In this document: positions 32,961-45,000 of the stretch, in pieces
How positions within the stretch are numbered: the stretch's first letter is position 1
Layout of the letters: every line of letters begins with the position of its first letter
NCBI GenBank assembly: GCA_015680685.1
Contig: MNCI01005294.1
Location: 84,416 to 148,415 of the forward strand
Source: Gnetum montanum
Lineage: Eukaryota > Streptophyta > Gnetopsida > Gnetales > Gnetaceae
Direction of reading: 5' to 3'
Length of the DNA stretch: 64,000 nucleotides
Translations under genes and position numbers: made by a program
The notes under the pieces: model-generated
Database searches by the model: none
The model's input: only the letters and a program-made list of their open reading frames with translations
What the model was told of the DNA's origin: nothing

Positions 32961-33802
32961 TTATGTTTTATACTAATAGTGTATTAGAACTTTCTGGAAG
33001 TGAACTTTCCTTTTAGGAAATTCTCATTTTTCATTTCTAGTTTCAGTTGTATGACCTATCCTTTGGATCACATTTTTCATTTCATTAAAGTGGAAAAGGT
33101 TATACATTGAAATGTTATCTTTAATTTTCTTCAAATCCTCAACTAGATCATAAGTCTTATGTTCATCTTTGGCTTCTTATTGAGGTGAAGTTCTTCTAGG
33201 TGTTGTAGGGGGGTTTGGTTATTATGGGATGTTTACTTGTAATGGCCCAGTTTGGTTTTTTTTTTTGACTAGGAGCTCTTCTGTTTGGAGGAGTATAAGG
33301 ATTATTCCTCATTTTTTGGTGTGTGTTATTCATAATGTCCCTAAGTCTATGGTAGCAAGTGTTATGTGGGTTGGGATAACTTACCACGACTTGTTGAAAT
33401 GAGGAAACCTCTTCAGTTTTTGTTTCATGGGGTACATTAAGGACCATAATATGGGGCTTCCCATTTTTTTGACTTTGGGCATTGTCACCATATAGTGCTA
33501 AAAACTAGGGACAAGTCTTCTCAGAATGTTTCCTTGTGTTATGGAGATGACAATACTTGTTATTGACTAATGTACTTTGCTTTTCTAATTGTATAGGACC
33601 CTTGTTGTTGTTCCTCTTTAATTTAACTACTTCATTTGAAAGTTTCTGAAGTGAAGTTAATATTTACATCATCTGATTTTTGGTTTGAGTTGGGAATTTA
33701 ACAAGATTAGATATCTTGTTTGGGTTTATGATGGATTGAATTAAGGCCATCAATTGGTCATCATTCAAACCAGTGTTATGTGGTAGAAATGAAGAAGATT
33801 TT
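32961..33802 (-). pseudogene. family A copy 2 gag, C-terminal part
   Basis: The minus strand near 33550-33500 reads KYCHLHNTRKHSEKTC, a Tat-type C-x2-H-x4-H-x4-C finger with all four ligands present. It is followed by a region with VLNVPHETKTEEVSSFQQVV and MNNTHQKMRNNPYTPPNRRA (33447-33196), and preceded by LNDDQLMALIQSIINPNK (about 33770-33715). Element D interrupts it at 33802; gag continues at 39654. Confidence 0.72.
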
Positions 33803-33840
33803 TGATGAAGCACTATATAGTCGATGCATTGACTAGGCCG

Positions 33841-33862
33841 TGTATATGGGGCCCCATATACA
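33841..33862. repeat. perfect 22-bp palindrome, D 5' LTR
   Basis: Each half reads TGTATATGGGG followed by its exact complement. The right LTR has a 24-bp version at 38814-38837 with half ATGTATACGGGG. The difference is C to T on each strand at the two symmetric CpGs. Confidence 0.95.
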
Positions 33863-33940
33863 TGGCTTGTCAATGCGGCCTCATTGACGCAACCTTCCTG
33901 CATTGACGTGGCCCCGTTTATGCAGCCGCCTATCCCAACC

Positions 33941-33948
33941 TATAAATA
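33941..33948 (+). promoter_or_regulatory. TATA box, D 5' LTR
   Basis: TATAAATA in the context cctataaataagaagg; the same box is at 38916-38923 in the 3' LTR and, on the other strand, in the C LTR. It would drive plus-strand transcription of D. Confidence 0.7.
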
Positions 33949-34691
33949 AGAAGGCCTTCTACCTCATTTAGGCACCTTTTGAGTAGTTGTAGTGAAGCCC
34001 TTGCATTTTTTTTCTGTAGGAGTTAGATTATTTTCCAAGTGCATGCCTGTAGTGTGATGCTTATAATTATACAAAACCTTTATTCAAGTATGACATACTT
34101 GGATGCGCACATGACTGGAAATAAAGATCGAGATTACTTCATCATTGCAGCATTCACTTAGATTTAATTGTTTAATTATTATTGTTAATTGTTATTTTTA
34201 TTTATTGTTTTTTTAGTTAATATTTCTTTATCATCATTTACTATTCCTATTGTTAAATGCAGAATGAGTACGACTTAATCATGAGCATTTAAGTATGACT
34301 ACATGGTAACCCAGCAGCGTACATAGGATCTACGTTTGGTAACCCCAGTAGTAGTTGTGCACAAGGTCCAAGATGTGTACGGATGATTAATGAACAAATG
34401 TTCATCACACTTAGGCTAGCTTAGACTCATTTCCTATTACTCATTAGTTTAATCAAGATTATTTTCCATTATCTCTAGGAGTAGCACTAATTTAGGATCA
34501 CATCATACGCCTCACTCTGGACTAAACCATACGTGACAAAGAAAATACTAGTTTAGGTGGGAAGACAACGAACTACAATCAACATGTAACTATTTAGATA
34601 CCACAACTAGCCTGTCCACGGAGTTCGACTGGATCGTGCATGAATGCTTGTATTCGTATGGTTGAGTGTAGGGGTACCTTGCCACTCATCA

Positions 34692-34711
34692 TTGGTGCCA
34701 TTGCTGGGGAT
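34692..34711 (+). promoter_or_regulatory. element D primer-binding site
   Basis: TTGGTGCCATTGCTGGGGAT directly follows the LTR end. It is TGGCGCCGTTGCCGGGGA (tRNA-Asp type) with C-to-T and G-to-A changes. Confidence 0.8.
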
Positions 34712-34834
34712 GGTGCTAGTTATTTAGATTATTTATATCATACAAGGTCGTTGTATAGGACTTAACGATATATCTCTTAGGAAGAAGAAGTAATTATAAA
34801 AGTCACATATAAATTCACACACAACCTTACAACC

Positions 34835-36400
34835 ATGTATCTCCTACAATACTATAATAATGCCACATCTAGTGATGAAATTCATTGGATAACCAATGAA
34901 TATTATGAAAATGAAGATTGGAGTACGCAACTCGAGGTGGGGGTTTCTTATAAACATAAACAAAGACAACATTGTCCCAACGGATGAAAGCATAACATAC
35001 CTAGTGACAATGAACCCCTACTAGCCACTACAAGCTTAACGGAAATACAGGAGGCTGTTCAAATTGCCCACAAGCATCGTAAGGAAAGTTGTCTACCCGT
35101 GCTTAATTTAAATAACTTTCCCAAGTTTTTAGGAGGCTATGATTTAGATCCGCAACAACATTTACAAGCCTTCTACAATGCCTATACATGGAACAATATT
35201 GATAATAGGTGGCAAAAAATTAAGCTCTTTTCTCTGACACTCGTTGGCAAAGCAAAAGTATGGTATAGGTTGTCAAAACTGAAATAAATTTGATGTTGGC
35301 CAACAATGGTAGAACTTTTTAATGAAAGATATCAAACCTATGTGAGAGTGTCAGCCTTGAGGAGACAAATCCAAGAATGGAACAAGCACAACATGAACCC
35401 TTGGACATGGCCTTAGAAAGATATTATGCACTGTTAAACAATTGCCCAAGCCATGAGTTCTTCGAGGAGAGGCTAATGTACCATATCATAGATGGGCTCC
35501 ATAATGAAACAAGGGAGACCTTAGGGATGTACACCTGAGGTCAACTATATGAGCTATGAACCCATCAATTCCAAGAGCTTATCAAGCGAATAGAAAAAGA
35601 AGAAGGAGAAATAGCAAAATGGGAGAATGTTGAGAGTTCTCAATAGGACCAAAATCTTAACTTAACAAGGGTCCATGATCATGAAGAGGAGAAATCAACT
35701 TACTTCAAGGAGGTGGAGTCATCTTTGCCAATCCTGGAATCACTAGATGAAATTGAGGCAAAGATTAATAAGATGATGCACTGGGTATATGAAAGATGTG
35801 GAGAATATGCCAACATTATTAGAGGAAAAACTATGCCAAATTGAGAAATAGGACAGGACACCATGCGACAATCAGAAAGAAGGGTTGAAGAGAATAAGGA
35901 TAAGAACTCAACTACCAATCATATGTATCAATGTTATATTTTCTTCTACAATCACCCCAAAGGTCGATGTCCAATCTTGTCACATTTACATGAGCATTGG
36001 GAAGGAATGTTACATCTAGAGTTCGTACAAAAATACTGTGTTCAACCACAGTGGAAAAAACCTCAGTCATGGGGGAGGCCACCGCCAACTGGACCATACC
36101 CTTCATATATCTCAGGGCCAAATGATTATTATGTTCAAGACAATATTTCTCCAACAAGATCATCATCCTCTACCTCACCTCATCATTATCGTTCTCCCAA
36201 GTACTATCCACCCATGTCCTCTCCAACAAGATCACCACATCATGTGCCTTACACTTCTCCTCAACCTCAATATTCTCATACTTCATCCCCTTCTACATCA
36301 CCACCAGCTATGCTAGAATATTTTGCACCACAGCATCAACCTGAAAACTTTACTTTTGCTGATACTGTCAACAAAAGTGGAGGTCCTTCACAACATTGAA
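34835..36400 (+). pseudogene. element D gag
   Basis: Plus-strand conceptual translation from ATG 34835 gives MYLLQYYNNATSSDEIHWIT, then an open stretch (35099-35284) with LNNFPKFLGGYDLDPQQHLQ, AFYNAYTWNNIDNRWQKIKL and GKAKVWYRLSK. These align with the C gag core (WGYNAYRKNHLQAFHDACAL, EAKSWYQSLEP). An open C-terminal part (35863-36396) has FFYNHPKGRCPILSHLHE, the motif shared with C, then a long S/P/H-rich tail with repeated SPTRS and TSPQ-like units. Stops occur between the two parts. No zinc finger of the usual CCHC type is visible. Confidence 0.72.
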
Positions 36401-38776
36401 GGCATCCCTTCTTTAGATGTGACCGTTGAAAGGGACACCATAGTTTAGAAACCACTGCATCCACCAACTCAGCACAAATCCAACATTGTGGTGCATCTTC
36501 CTCTTCGAACCCAATGCCTCATGTTACTCTATCTAGGACATCACTCAATACTCCAACAACCATGGGGTCCAATGAATATTTCCACATGGGAAGACATGTT
36601 GATCCTTGCATACCATCTTACAGTCACAAGTACCATAGTGGGTCAACTCCTTATAAATTAACCACATCTTATAACTTGCCCCACTATGTCAACTCTAATC
36701 AAGTGTGTGAACCCCAATGGGGTAAGTATGACTAGGTCCCAATATTTCCAACATGCAAGGATCCCCACCTTCCATTTATTAATTCTAGCCATGCCCAAAC
36801 ATTTAGCTATGGGGGATATCCTCCATTCTAACAACATAGAATTAATAAATTTTTTTCCATTTTTTTAATTTTTCAACTTTTTTGCCTAGTTTTTCACCTT
36901 TTAATTTATTTTTTTATCTTTTTGTCTTTTTATCTTTTTCTAAGTAATCTCATCTACAAATAAAACACTCATGTGGATCGTTGGTTGAGACGTGTTCTAT
37001 GTTATCGAGTCTCGACAATCAATTATTTGGATAGTGAGCCCATAGCACCCACTCATCCATTCTACAAATAAGAGGTTCTATTCGAGGGTATAGTGATATT
37101 CTTGACATTCTTGAAACTTACAATTAATTTTTTGTTCATTGTGCCCAGAGTGAAAAATGATGGACCAAGAGGGAATGATTAGGGTGTGACATCAAGGGGA
37201 CTTGCGGATTCTCTTTGGTGATGTCTGTGGGAGTTATCATGCAATGTGGTTTTACTAAGATCCTTGTAGATCTAATGAAAAATGGGAGTAAGAGTAATCA
37301 AAAGGGCACTCAAAAATAAAATATTGTTCTAGGGTGTCCCACTGGAAAGACATGCACCCATGCTTGAAGGTTGGTAATTTCTCTGGATTCAGTGAAGTGA
37401 AAAAAAGAAGAAGAGAAAAAGCAAAAGAAAAAGAAAGTGCCACGAAAAAAAAATAACTCCCTTGAACAAAACACCAAGTGATCGTACGCCTTGTTGTTAT
37501 GGTACTCTCGTAGTTGTTCATCATGGGATGAAACAATGCGATGTCACCGATTAGAGGAATGGAATTCGTCCTAATCTTGGAACAACGGGTTAATGACATG
37601 TTAATCGTGCTTTACACATAGGATTCATTATTCCCTGAGTCAGTACCTCACGTCCCATCTCTGCAATCCTTTCTCCGATTCATTCCATCTCACTGTTCAT
37701 GTATTTTTGACTCGTGTCTTGTATAGCATTAAATTCCTACCTCATCATCAGTGGTATTAACATGTGTGTGTTTTTTTGCATTGGTATAGATTACATTTAA
37801 CCCTTCTAATGCCTATAGATATCTTAAGGTGTGGTTACGCAAGGGCATATAGGTTGGAACCTGCTTTGGGGAGGATCCACTTGCGTAGCTTTTGTAATTT
37901 GTACTTGTTGCACACCACCACATCATCTTATACCCTTCGAGTATTTCATTACCAAATCTATTCTTTCCTTTTCATCATTTAATCAAACGTTCCTCAAAAC
38001 CAGGTCTGACATTAAACTTTTAGGGCAACTTCCTTGCAAAATTTCTAACTCTAAAATTACACTAAGTAAAGAATTTAACATTTATTAAAGGCAATGAGTA
38101 AGGTATGAAATCATTGAACTTTTTCTTCAATAACCTTACTAACAATTGATCTTTGTGTTATTATAGATGGCCCCTAAAAGAAGACAACAAGGAGGACCTT
38201 CTCAAGGTGCAACTTCATGACCTGGGGGAGGTAGAGGCCAAGGGCCTCATGCTAAACATGCAGAGGAGAAGGCAATCATTCAACATTCATCATGAAACTC
38301 CTATTACTACATAATCTATCCAAGAAAAGTGAGGAGAGGTTAGGGCCCAAGCCTATGAAGAGGAACGACAGCTATTTTCGGTATGACATGTCAAGGCCAA
38401 TCAAGTGTTCCCGTAGGTGCCGCATCCATGAAAAGTGCCGAATCCATCAAACATTGGAACATTAGCATGGATGGCTCATAATCCTCAAATAGAAGAGGAG
38501 AAAAATCAGGTGCTTCTTCAATGGTATCAATCTCAAAAGCCTGATGCATAGGACAAAGTAAAGGCACCCATGGAGGAGCCACCACTACTAGGAACCCCAT
38601 GCGTTCCACAAGTTTTGTCTTTTGTGTTTGTGTCCAAATTTTGTTTAATTCTTCACTGTGGCATGAATAAATTTCTAGTCAGTCAAGAATCCCATACCTA
38701 TCCACTGTGTATTCAATTGAGCTTGTTCCTCACTTTCTTTGACTCAAGGACAAGTTTTTACTCAGTCGTGGGGGTA
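36401..38776 (+). other. element D 3' interior, no pol detected
   Basis: No RT, RNase H or integrase motif is seen. Short plus-strand frames at 36514-36735 (T/S/Y/H-rich) extend the gag tail. At 38167 an ATG begins MAPKRRQQGGPSQGATS, stop, then PGGGRGQGPHAKH, a basic glycine-rich start of a possible extra ORF before the 3' LTR; it decays quickly and I do not recognise it. A polypurine tract (gtgggggta, 38768-38776) abuts the 3' LTR. Confidence 0.6.
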
Positions 38777-39653
38777 TGATGAAGTGCTATATAGTCGATG
38801 CGTCGACTAGGCTATGTATACGGGGCCCCGTATACATGGCCGTGTTGACGTGGCCCTATTGCCATAGCCTTGCTGCATCGACGTGGCCCCGTTTACGTAG
38901 TCGCCTATCTTAGCCTATAAATAAGAGGACCTTCTGCCTCATTTAGTGACCTTTTGAGTAGTTGTAGCTAAGCACTTACATTTTGTTTCCCTAGGAGTTA
39001 GATTATTTTCCAAGTGCATGCCCGCAGTGTGATGCTTGTAATTATATGAAACCTTTATTCAAGTGTGACATACTTGGATGTGTACATGACCGGAAATAAA
39101 GATTGAGATTACTTCATCATTGCTGCATTCACTTAGATTTAATTTTTTAATTGTTATTGTTATTTATTATTTTCTTAGTTAATATTTCTTTATCATCATT
39201 TACTATTCCTGTTGTTAAATGCAGAATAAGTACAACTTAATCACAAGCATTTAAGTGTGACTACATGGTAACCCAACAACGTACCTAGGATTTACGCTTG
39301 GTAATCCCAGTACTAGTCATGCACGAGGTCCAAGATGTGTACGGATGATTAATGAACAGATGCTCATTGCACTTAGGATAGCTTAGACTCATTTCCTATT
39401 ACTCATTAGTTTAATCAAGATTATTTTCCATTATCTCTAGGAGTAGCACAAATTTAGGATCACATCATACGCCTCACTCTGGACTAAACCATACTTGACA
39501 AAGCAAATACTAGTCCAGGTGGGAAGACAACGAAATGTGATCAACGTGTAACTATCTAGATACCAAAACTAGCCTATCCATGGACTTCAACCGGATCGTG
39601 CATGAATGCTCATATTCGTATGGTTGAGTGTAGGGGTACCTTGCCACTCATCA
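38777..39653 (+). repeat. element D 3' LTR
   Basis: Starts tgatgaagtgctatatag and ends ccttgccactcatca. It holds the 24-bp palindrome 38814-38837 and a TATAAATA box at 38916-38923. It is followed by the target duplication ACGTT. Confidence 0.93.
38814..38837. repeat. perfect 24-bp palindrome, D 3' LTR
   Basis: The half-site is ATGTATACGGGG, followed by its exact reverse complement. It lies about 37 bp inside the U3 start, about 80 bp upstream of the TATA box, which is a usual place for promoter elements. Confidence 0.95.
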
Positions 39654-40440
39654 ACGTTGAACTTTGAAAATAATTGTTTGAAGGTTGAGTTAGTTGAAGG
39701 GGAGTGGGATTTTGAAACATGGTATTGGTCATTGAAAAAGTTGGTAAAGGTAGAGGATTAGATTGCATAGGATTACTAATGCTCATCATCCCAAATTGAG
39801 TTTGAATAGTATTCATGAGAATAATTTGTTCTAAGTCAATGGCTTTAGCCATTTCTTCCTATATTTTAGTTATGTTGGGATTAGATTTGATGGCATAGGA
39901 GAAAAATGGTTTGATGGTAGATAAGTAAAAATTGAGGATGCCACCAAGTTGTGGGTGCATCTCACTTGGAATTAGGCCATTTGATGGAGGAATCTTAGGT
40001 TGTAATTCTAAAATTTTTTCATAAGTAGCTTTCTTAAGCTTGTGTAGTCACTTAATGATATGGTTACTCTAGTGAACTTGTCAAACTAAAAAAAAAACTT
40101 ATTTTTGAATTTTTTTTCCATGACCCGATGGAGGCATTAGGGAGCATCAAAAAACCATTTTGTGACTTTGCTCCTAAAAGTTGTCACAAATACCCTACAT
40201 GCTATGTTGTTTTGCATAATGATATGGATCCTTGGTAAGGTTTGAACCATTGTATATGTTGGCAGGCATCACCAGTACGAGTTGTCGAATCAAAGAACAA
40301 ATTTCTATTCTAGAGGGATTTCAGAATATCATGGTAGTTGGTGATGTTGAAGGGGTTGCTCACCATGGGGGTTGAGCTTGATTGGTTGCCATCCTTATTT
40401 CAAATTCTCATAGGGATAGAACTTGGAAAACATGAAGCTC
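39654..40440 (-). pseudogene. family A copy 2 gag, N-terminal part
   Basis: Continues gag across the D insertion. The minus strand from 39852 reads MAKAIDLEQIILMNTIQTQF, MQSNPLPLPTFSMTNTMFQN and LQLTQPSNNYFQS, then meets the D LTR. The upstream part (40400-39860) aligns with copy 3 gag 47322-46818 (NPFNF, DAHQH, FDKFTSSA) but with more stops and an A-rich slippage near 40090. Confidence 0.65.
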
Positions 40441-41041
40441 TTTTTTTCCTTAATGTAAAGTGACATGTAGTTGTTCTGCTAGGGGCAGAGGAGAGTTTGC
40501 TCACAAAACAAAAAATTACAGAATATAAATGTTAAAATAAAACTATAAAATTATGTAAAAGGAAAGAAATATTGCAATAATATTTTTTTTTTGAAAATGA
40601 AAACAAACATTAAAATATGCTATTTGAATATATATATATATATATTTAAAATAAAAATAAATGCATGAAATTGTAATATTTGTAAAATTTAAAATGAAAA
40701 TAGTAAAATAAAAAATGTAAAAAAATAAATTTAAAATTAAATAATAAAACCACCTTACCCACGTTAGGACTTAGGTAAGAATCGCCAAAACACAAATTTG
40801 AAATGAGGTTAGGAAACAAGGATTTTTAAAGAATTAGAAATGGGTGATGAGACTTAAGTAATAGGAAACAAAAATTTTTAAAAAATAAAGCAAAAATATT
40901 TTCAAAATAAAAAACAAAGATTTTAAGGGGGAAAATTCAACAAGTTTTGGAATAGGATTAGGAAGAAGAAAAATTGATATTTCAAAAACTATGGAAAACA
41001 AAGGCTAGAAAAAAATGGTCCTCCTTCTAGCCCCAAAAAGG
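40441..41041 (-). other. family A copy 2 leader and primer-binding site
   Basis: AT-rich leader between gag and 5' LTR, including an (AT)n run at 40630-40645 that is also in copy 3 (47575-47590). The primer-binding site is at 41035-41017 on the minus strand (TGGGGCTAGAAGGAGGACC), 6 bases from the LTR edge. Confidence 0.65.
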
Positions 41042-43335
41042 TGTTGATGCATAAGTTTTGGATGCATCAACATCGACAAAAAATTTTTTTTTGAGGAGAC
41101 TATTATCTAGGACACCTCCTATATGATTATGAAAACCTAGGAATAGTCTTAGTTGAAGAGGGCTATGTGACATTCAAAAAGAAAAAAGAAAATTTAATTA
41201 ATAATTAGAGAATTTGAATAATAATCTTGAATTCTAAGACTTAATGATAATATAGTAACTGATTATAAAAATTTAAATTTTCCTTGATCCCCTACTACTG
41301 CCATCGTATGTGTCATCTTATCATCATAGATGTTGTTGCAACCAATACTACCCATAGTTGTTGGGAGAGGAAGAGAGAGAGATCTGTATGGTGTTCCACT
41401 ACCATGCGCCTCACCCTCAACTACCACACAGCTTGCCATTAGTGGTAGAAAACCTAGGGAGGTTGTCTATTGTAGCTTCATTTTTATCAAAAAGAGAAAG
41501 AAATAGTGAAAAGGAGAGAGAGAGATATGCTCTGATCACCCACCAACCATCTACTATACATCCGTTGTTAGAATGTGTCATCATTGTCACATGAAAAGAG
41601 GAGGGAGAAGAGAGAGAATGCTCATTGCTATAGATGCTATTGCTATAGAGATCTTTGATGCACACTGTAGAGAAAAGAAAGAGAAAGAACCTTGCAACAC
41701 ACTGCTGCCAACTACTACCATCATGTGTTGTCGATAGTTTCCTATAAATGTTGTTCAAGGCTACATGTTCACCTGGTATTTGCTGCCTACCCACTACCAT
41801 GTTGATGGTACCTACTGATGCTAAGAGGGAGTGAACACTGTTATATCATTTTTTGATGTCATTTGGTGTCAGAAAATTGAGATCCCCTATTTCCATTTGT
41901 GTTGCTGTAGACTTACAGTAGTTAGTGATTATCATCGGTCAAGGGCCTACAACGTTGACTGCTTGTGCACTACGATGTTGGCATGCCATGCTACACCTAC
42001 ATGTGAGACCACTGTTATTGTTGTCTGCATGCATCCATCATCATTACAACCACTGTGCACCCTACTAGTAACTTTGAGAAAGAGAGAATATTTCTTGCTA
42101 GTATGCAAGCAAGAAAAAGAAAGGAAGAAAATTACTATCTCCTAATTTCCCTGGTGCAGCCCCCTCTCATAGCTTCTTGACATCATAGTCTTCCTATATA
42201 ACATCCACCACTATTGCCCGTAACAACTGCTCACCATCACCATGTTAGTTAGCACGTCATCCAACTTTGTAATGCACACGTTTCCTGTAACTTTCGCCAT
42301 AACTACTAACACCCGTGCCTACAACACCCATGTCCCACATCTCAACATAATGCTCACCATTGATGATTATGATCACCACCATTGCCACACACTTGCGTAA
42401 TCATGACCACATCAATATTTAGACCTACCTATAGTTGTATTTCATTGATGTACTACTCCATGCATCCTCTAAAATTAGAGGTGGACTTTGGCCACAATTT
42501 TAAATTTCATTGGTGCTTAGGCATAGCATGAAATTTGAAACTATCTGTCCATTTCAATGGTTGTTATGAAAAAATAAGTGCTTGGCCATAGCCATTACCA
42601 CTCTCTCCTAAGTGCTTGAGCTTCTCCTATAATGGAAGATCGAAGAATCCTCTTGTCACTACTTTCACTCTTTCTAAGAGATCCAACTAAATTCCATATT
42701 TTACAATCTAAATCAGAAATAGTACATCCAAAATCAAGATCTAATTACAAAATTCATGAGTTGGATGAAATTGACATATTTTTAGATTAGTAGGGGGAAA
42801 ATAGAAGTAATCAATTGCAATAATGTTTGTGAGATATGAAATTTATTTTTTTGTCATCAGAGTTCCAAATTATGAATAAAAAAGGATTACCTGAAAGAAA
42901 CCCCACTCTTGGCATGCAACCATAAGTTTTCCATTTGTTTAACTTTAATACTTGATGCCAAATTATTAGGATATGTATGCCATGACATGATGCATGAAAA
43001 TAGATAATGTTGGGAATGAAATAGTAAACCAGTGGTAAATTTGATGTGTGGACTTTGGATTAAGAAGTTTGTAGACTAGCCTCCTAGGAAACATAGTTAC
43101 ATGCACATATGTCCTTTTTTACCGATGCTGTACAATGTCCATGAATACAAAGTTATTGCTACCATCCTAATTCTAACATAGTCATTACTACCACTTTCAC
43201 CATGACTTTAGAAAATTTTGGTAACAATTATTATTATTTTGACCTATCTTGACATGTCTATGAATTAGTATTTGTTGAAGATTGATGTTGTTGATCATGG
43301 CCTCATGTCTATCATGTGCAATGTTGGCATTAACA
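41042..43335 (-). repeat. family A LTR, middle copy
   Basis: Starts tgttgatgcataag and ends gttggcattaaca. It is flanked on the right by the polypurine tract of copy 3 (minus AGAAGTTTGGGGCCTAAG, 43353-43336) and on the left by the primer-binding site of copy 2, so it serves both as 5' LTR of copy 2 and 3' LTR of copy 3. It contains GA-rich short repeats near 41365-41530. Its TATA box is decayed (GCTATGAGAGG). Confidence 0.9.
42455..42715 (-). pseudogene. captured dioxygenase fragment (middle A LTR)
   Basis: The minus strand reads FLI-stop-IVKYGI-stop-LDLLERVK, later GNGYGQALIFS and PLKWTDS, then NLKLWPKSTSNFRGCME. It keeps GYGQ and LWPK residues of plant 2OG-dependent dioxygenases that are mutated in the left copy. 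Together the three copies give a clearer ancestral fragment than any one alone. Frameshifts and stops break it. Confidence 0.7.
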
Positions 43336-44760
43336 CTTAGGCCCCAAACTTCTAATTGCATGCAAGTGCAAGGATAGCAAAACCATAGAAATTTTAACAT
43401 GATGCAAAACATAGAAATAAAAAACATCATAAAACATAAAAAAATTAAAATTTGAAAACAAACTATATTGATCTAAATATGATTAAAAGTAATCATATAA
43501 TCAAGAGAGAACTAAATGTGGGCCACCCTTACCACACCATCTTATTTAATTAGGATTAGACCATATACTTTTTATTATTTTAACTACATTGATCTATATA
43601 TATAATTAAAATATATGATTAAGATCTCATTCCCAATCTTCTCACAAGGTAAAAGTAAAAAGAGAATGTGGACTACTTTGAGCACAAGACCTATACTAAA
43701 AAAAATGAGGAGGACAAGCTCATGTTAGGTCATGGATAGTCACAACTTTTGAATTTTTTCTTCAGATTATTTTAAGAAAAGGATGGGTGAAAGGGATTAT
43801 TTGCTTTACTTTTTTTGAATTTATGGAAAATAGATTCAAAATTGATATGGAGGTTAGGGTGAGGATAGTTGTCAGGCCACATCACACTGAAGAACTTATT
43901 ACACTGCCAATGAACATGGTCCTCATTCTCTTTTTTTTTTAGGAAATTTTGCTCATGATGTACTTTATTATTAAGGTAGGAATTCCAACACAAGTCTAGC
44001 TAATTAGTTGCACTACCAAAGAACATGATCCTTTCATAAATTTTCCCATGGTGTAGTTCAACCCTTCTATATGTGCCTTTAATTACAATTTGATGGCATC
44101 ATAGTAGGCCTTGTAGGTGGCTAAGGGTTCTTAAGTGGAGATAAACACATTTTACCCTATGAATCATAAGATAGCCATGAATCATCACACTTGAGGGCTA
44201 GGGCTTATGAGAGGGAAAAATGAAATTTTCCAAGGTCACCTAGTGATTGTGGCTAACCATTCTCCAAGATCACATATCCTACAGTCACATGATCATGATG
44301 ATTACATGATAAGTAGCATAAATTCCATGCTCCATAATCTGACATAACAAATAAAACTAAAACCTTGAAATGATTGGGAAGGATCATATCATTATTGCAA
44401 TATATAATATAAAGGAGACTTTATGTAATATATATATATATTCTCCAATGTCTAGTAACTCAAACAACCATAATGATTATTAAAATCATATGATAAAATT
44501 AAACCAAAGCCAATATGTTGAGGAAAAGATGGTGGAAATGCAAGGAAAACATGCAAATGCAATTATATACAAATGAAATGCATGGAAAGGGGGAAGAAAG
44601 CATGTAACTAAGGATCTACTAGGTGTCCACATGGGGCACCTGAGTAGAAATGCTTTAGATAAAATGCATTAGAGTTCCTAGGTAACTTATATCCTTGTAA
44701 ATCAAAAATTATGTGAAAATTGGGACCAATGATGCCTTTAACTCAAAATAGGCATCACCA
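43336..44760 (-). mobile_element. family A copy 3, internal 3' region
   Basis: From the polypurine tract to the integrase end of copy 3; matches 13777-14851 plus 31484-31855 of copy 2. It shows the uninterrupted target site of element B at about 44400-44425 (tatataatataaaggagact). Non-coding. Confidence 0.82.
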
Positions 44761-45000
44761 CAAAGGGGAGAAGTTACTTTGAGGATCTATTTGACTAGAT
44801 GCTATATCTCTATTAAGGACTAGATCTCCTATCTTAAAGGCTTTACCCAATGTTGCTTGTTAGACCATCTTTTAATAATTTGTCGATAATTAAGATTACA
44901 AAAATCAAGACATAATAATAATTTGCTTGTTTGTTTTCTATTAGGCACTAAATTTGAATGTTTCATAAGATGAATAATTTTAGATCCCAGAAGTTCATAA
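44761..45000 (-). pseudogene. family A copy 3 RT-integrase deletion fusion
   Basis: The minus strand reads IIHLMKHSNLVPNRKQTSKL, LLCLDFCNLN (RT motif 1), directly followed by YRQIIKRWSNKQHW (integrase C-terminus). The join NLN/xxQIIK is the same as in copy 2. The downstream part is frameshifted. Confidence 0.78.

Larger units (their letters stand above)
33803..34691 (+). repeat. element D 5' LTR
   Basis: Starts tgatgaagcactatatag and ends ccttgccactcatca. It contains a 22-bp perfect palindrome (33841-33862), GC-rich gtggcccc repeats and a TATAAATA box (33941-33948). It matches 38777-39653 along its length. Confidence 0.93.
33803..39653 (+). mobile_element. element D: gag-only LTR element
   Basis: Plus-strand element with LTRs 33803-34691 and 38777-39653, a primer-binding site at 34692 and a polypurine tract at 38768. 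The site matches A copy 3 (gaagaagacattgaac at 46608): flanks are gaagaag-ATTTT on the left (33798-33802) and ACGTT-gaac on the right (39654-39658), a 5-bp target duplication with two decayed bases at its CpG. The 4.1-kb interior has gag but no recognisable protease, RT or integrase. LTR termini, TATA box and gag motifs link it to element C. It lies opposite in orientation to the A copy it interrupts. Confidence 0.85.

Noticed and set aside
35912-36316. Other-frame ORFs over the D gag tail
   Set aside because: They overlap the gag frame that aligns with element C and show no family match of their own.
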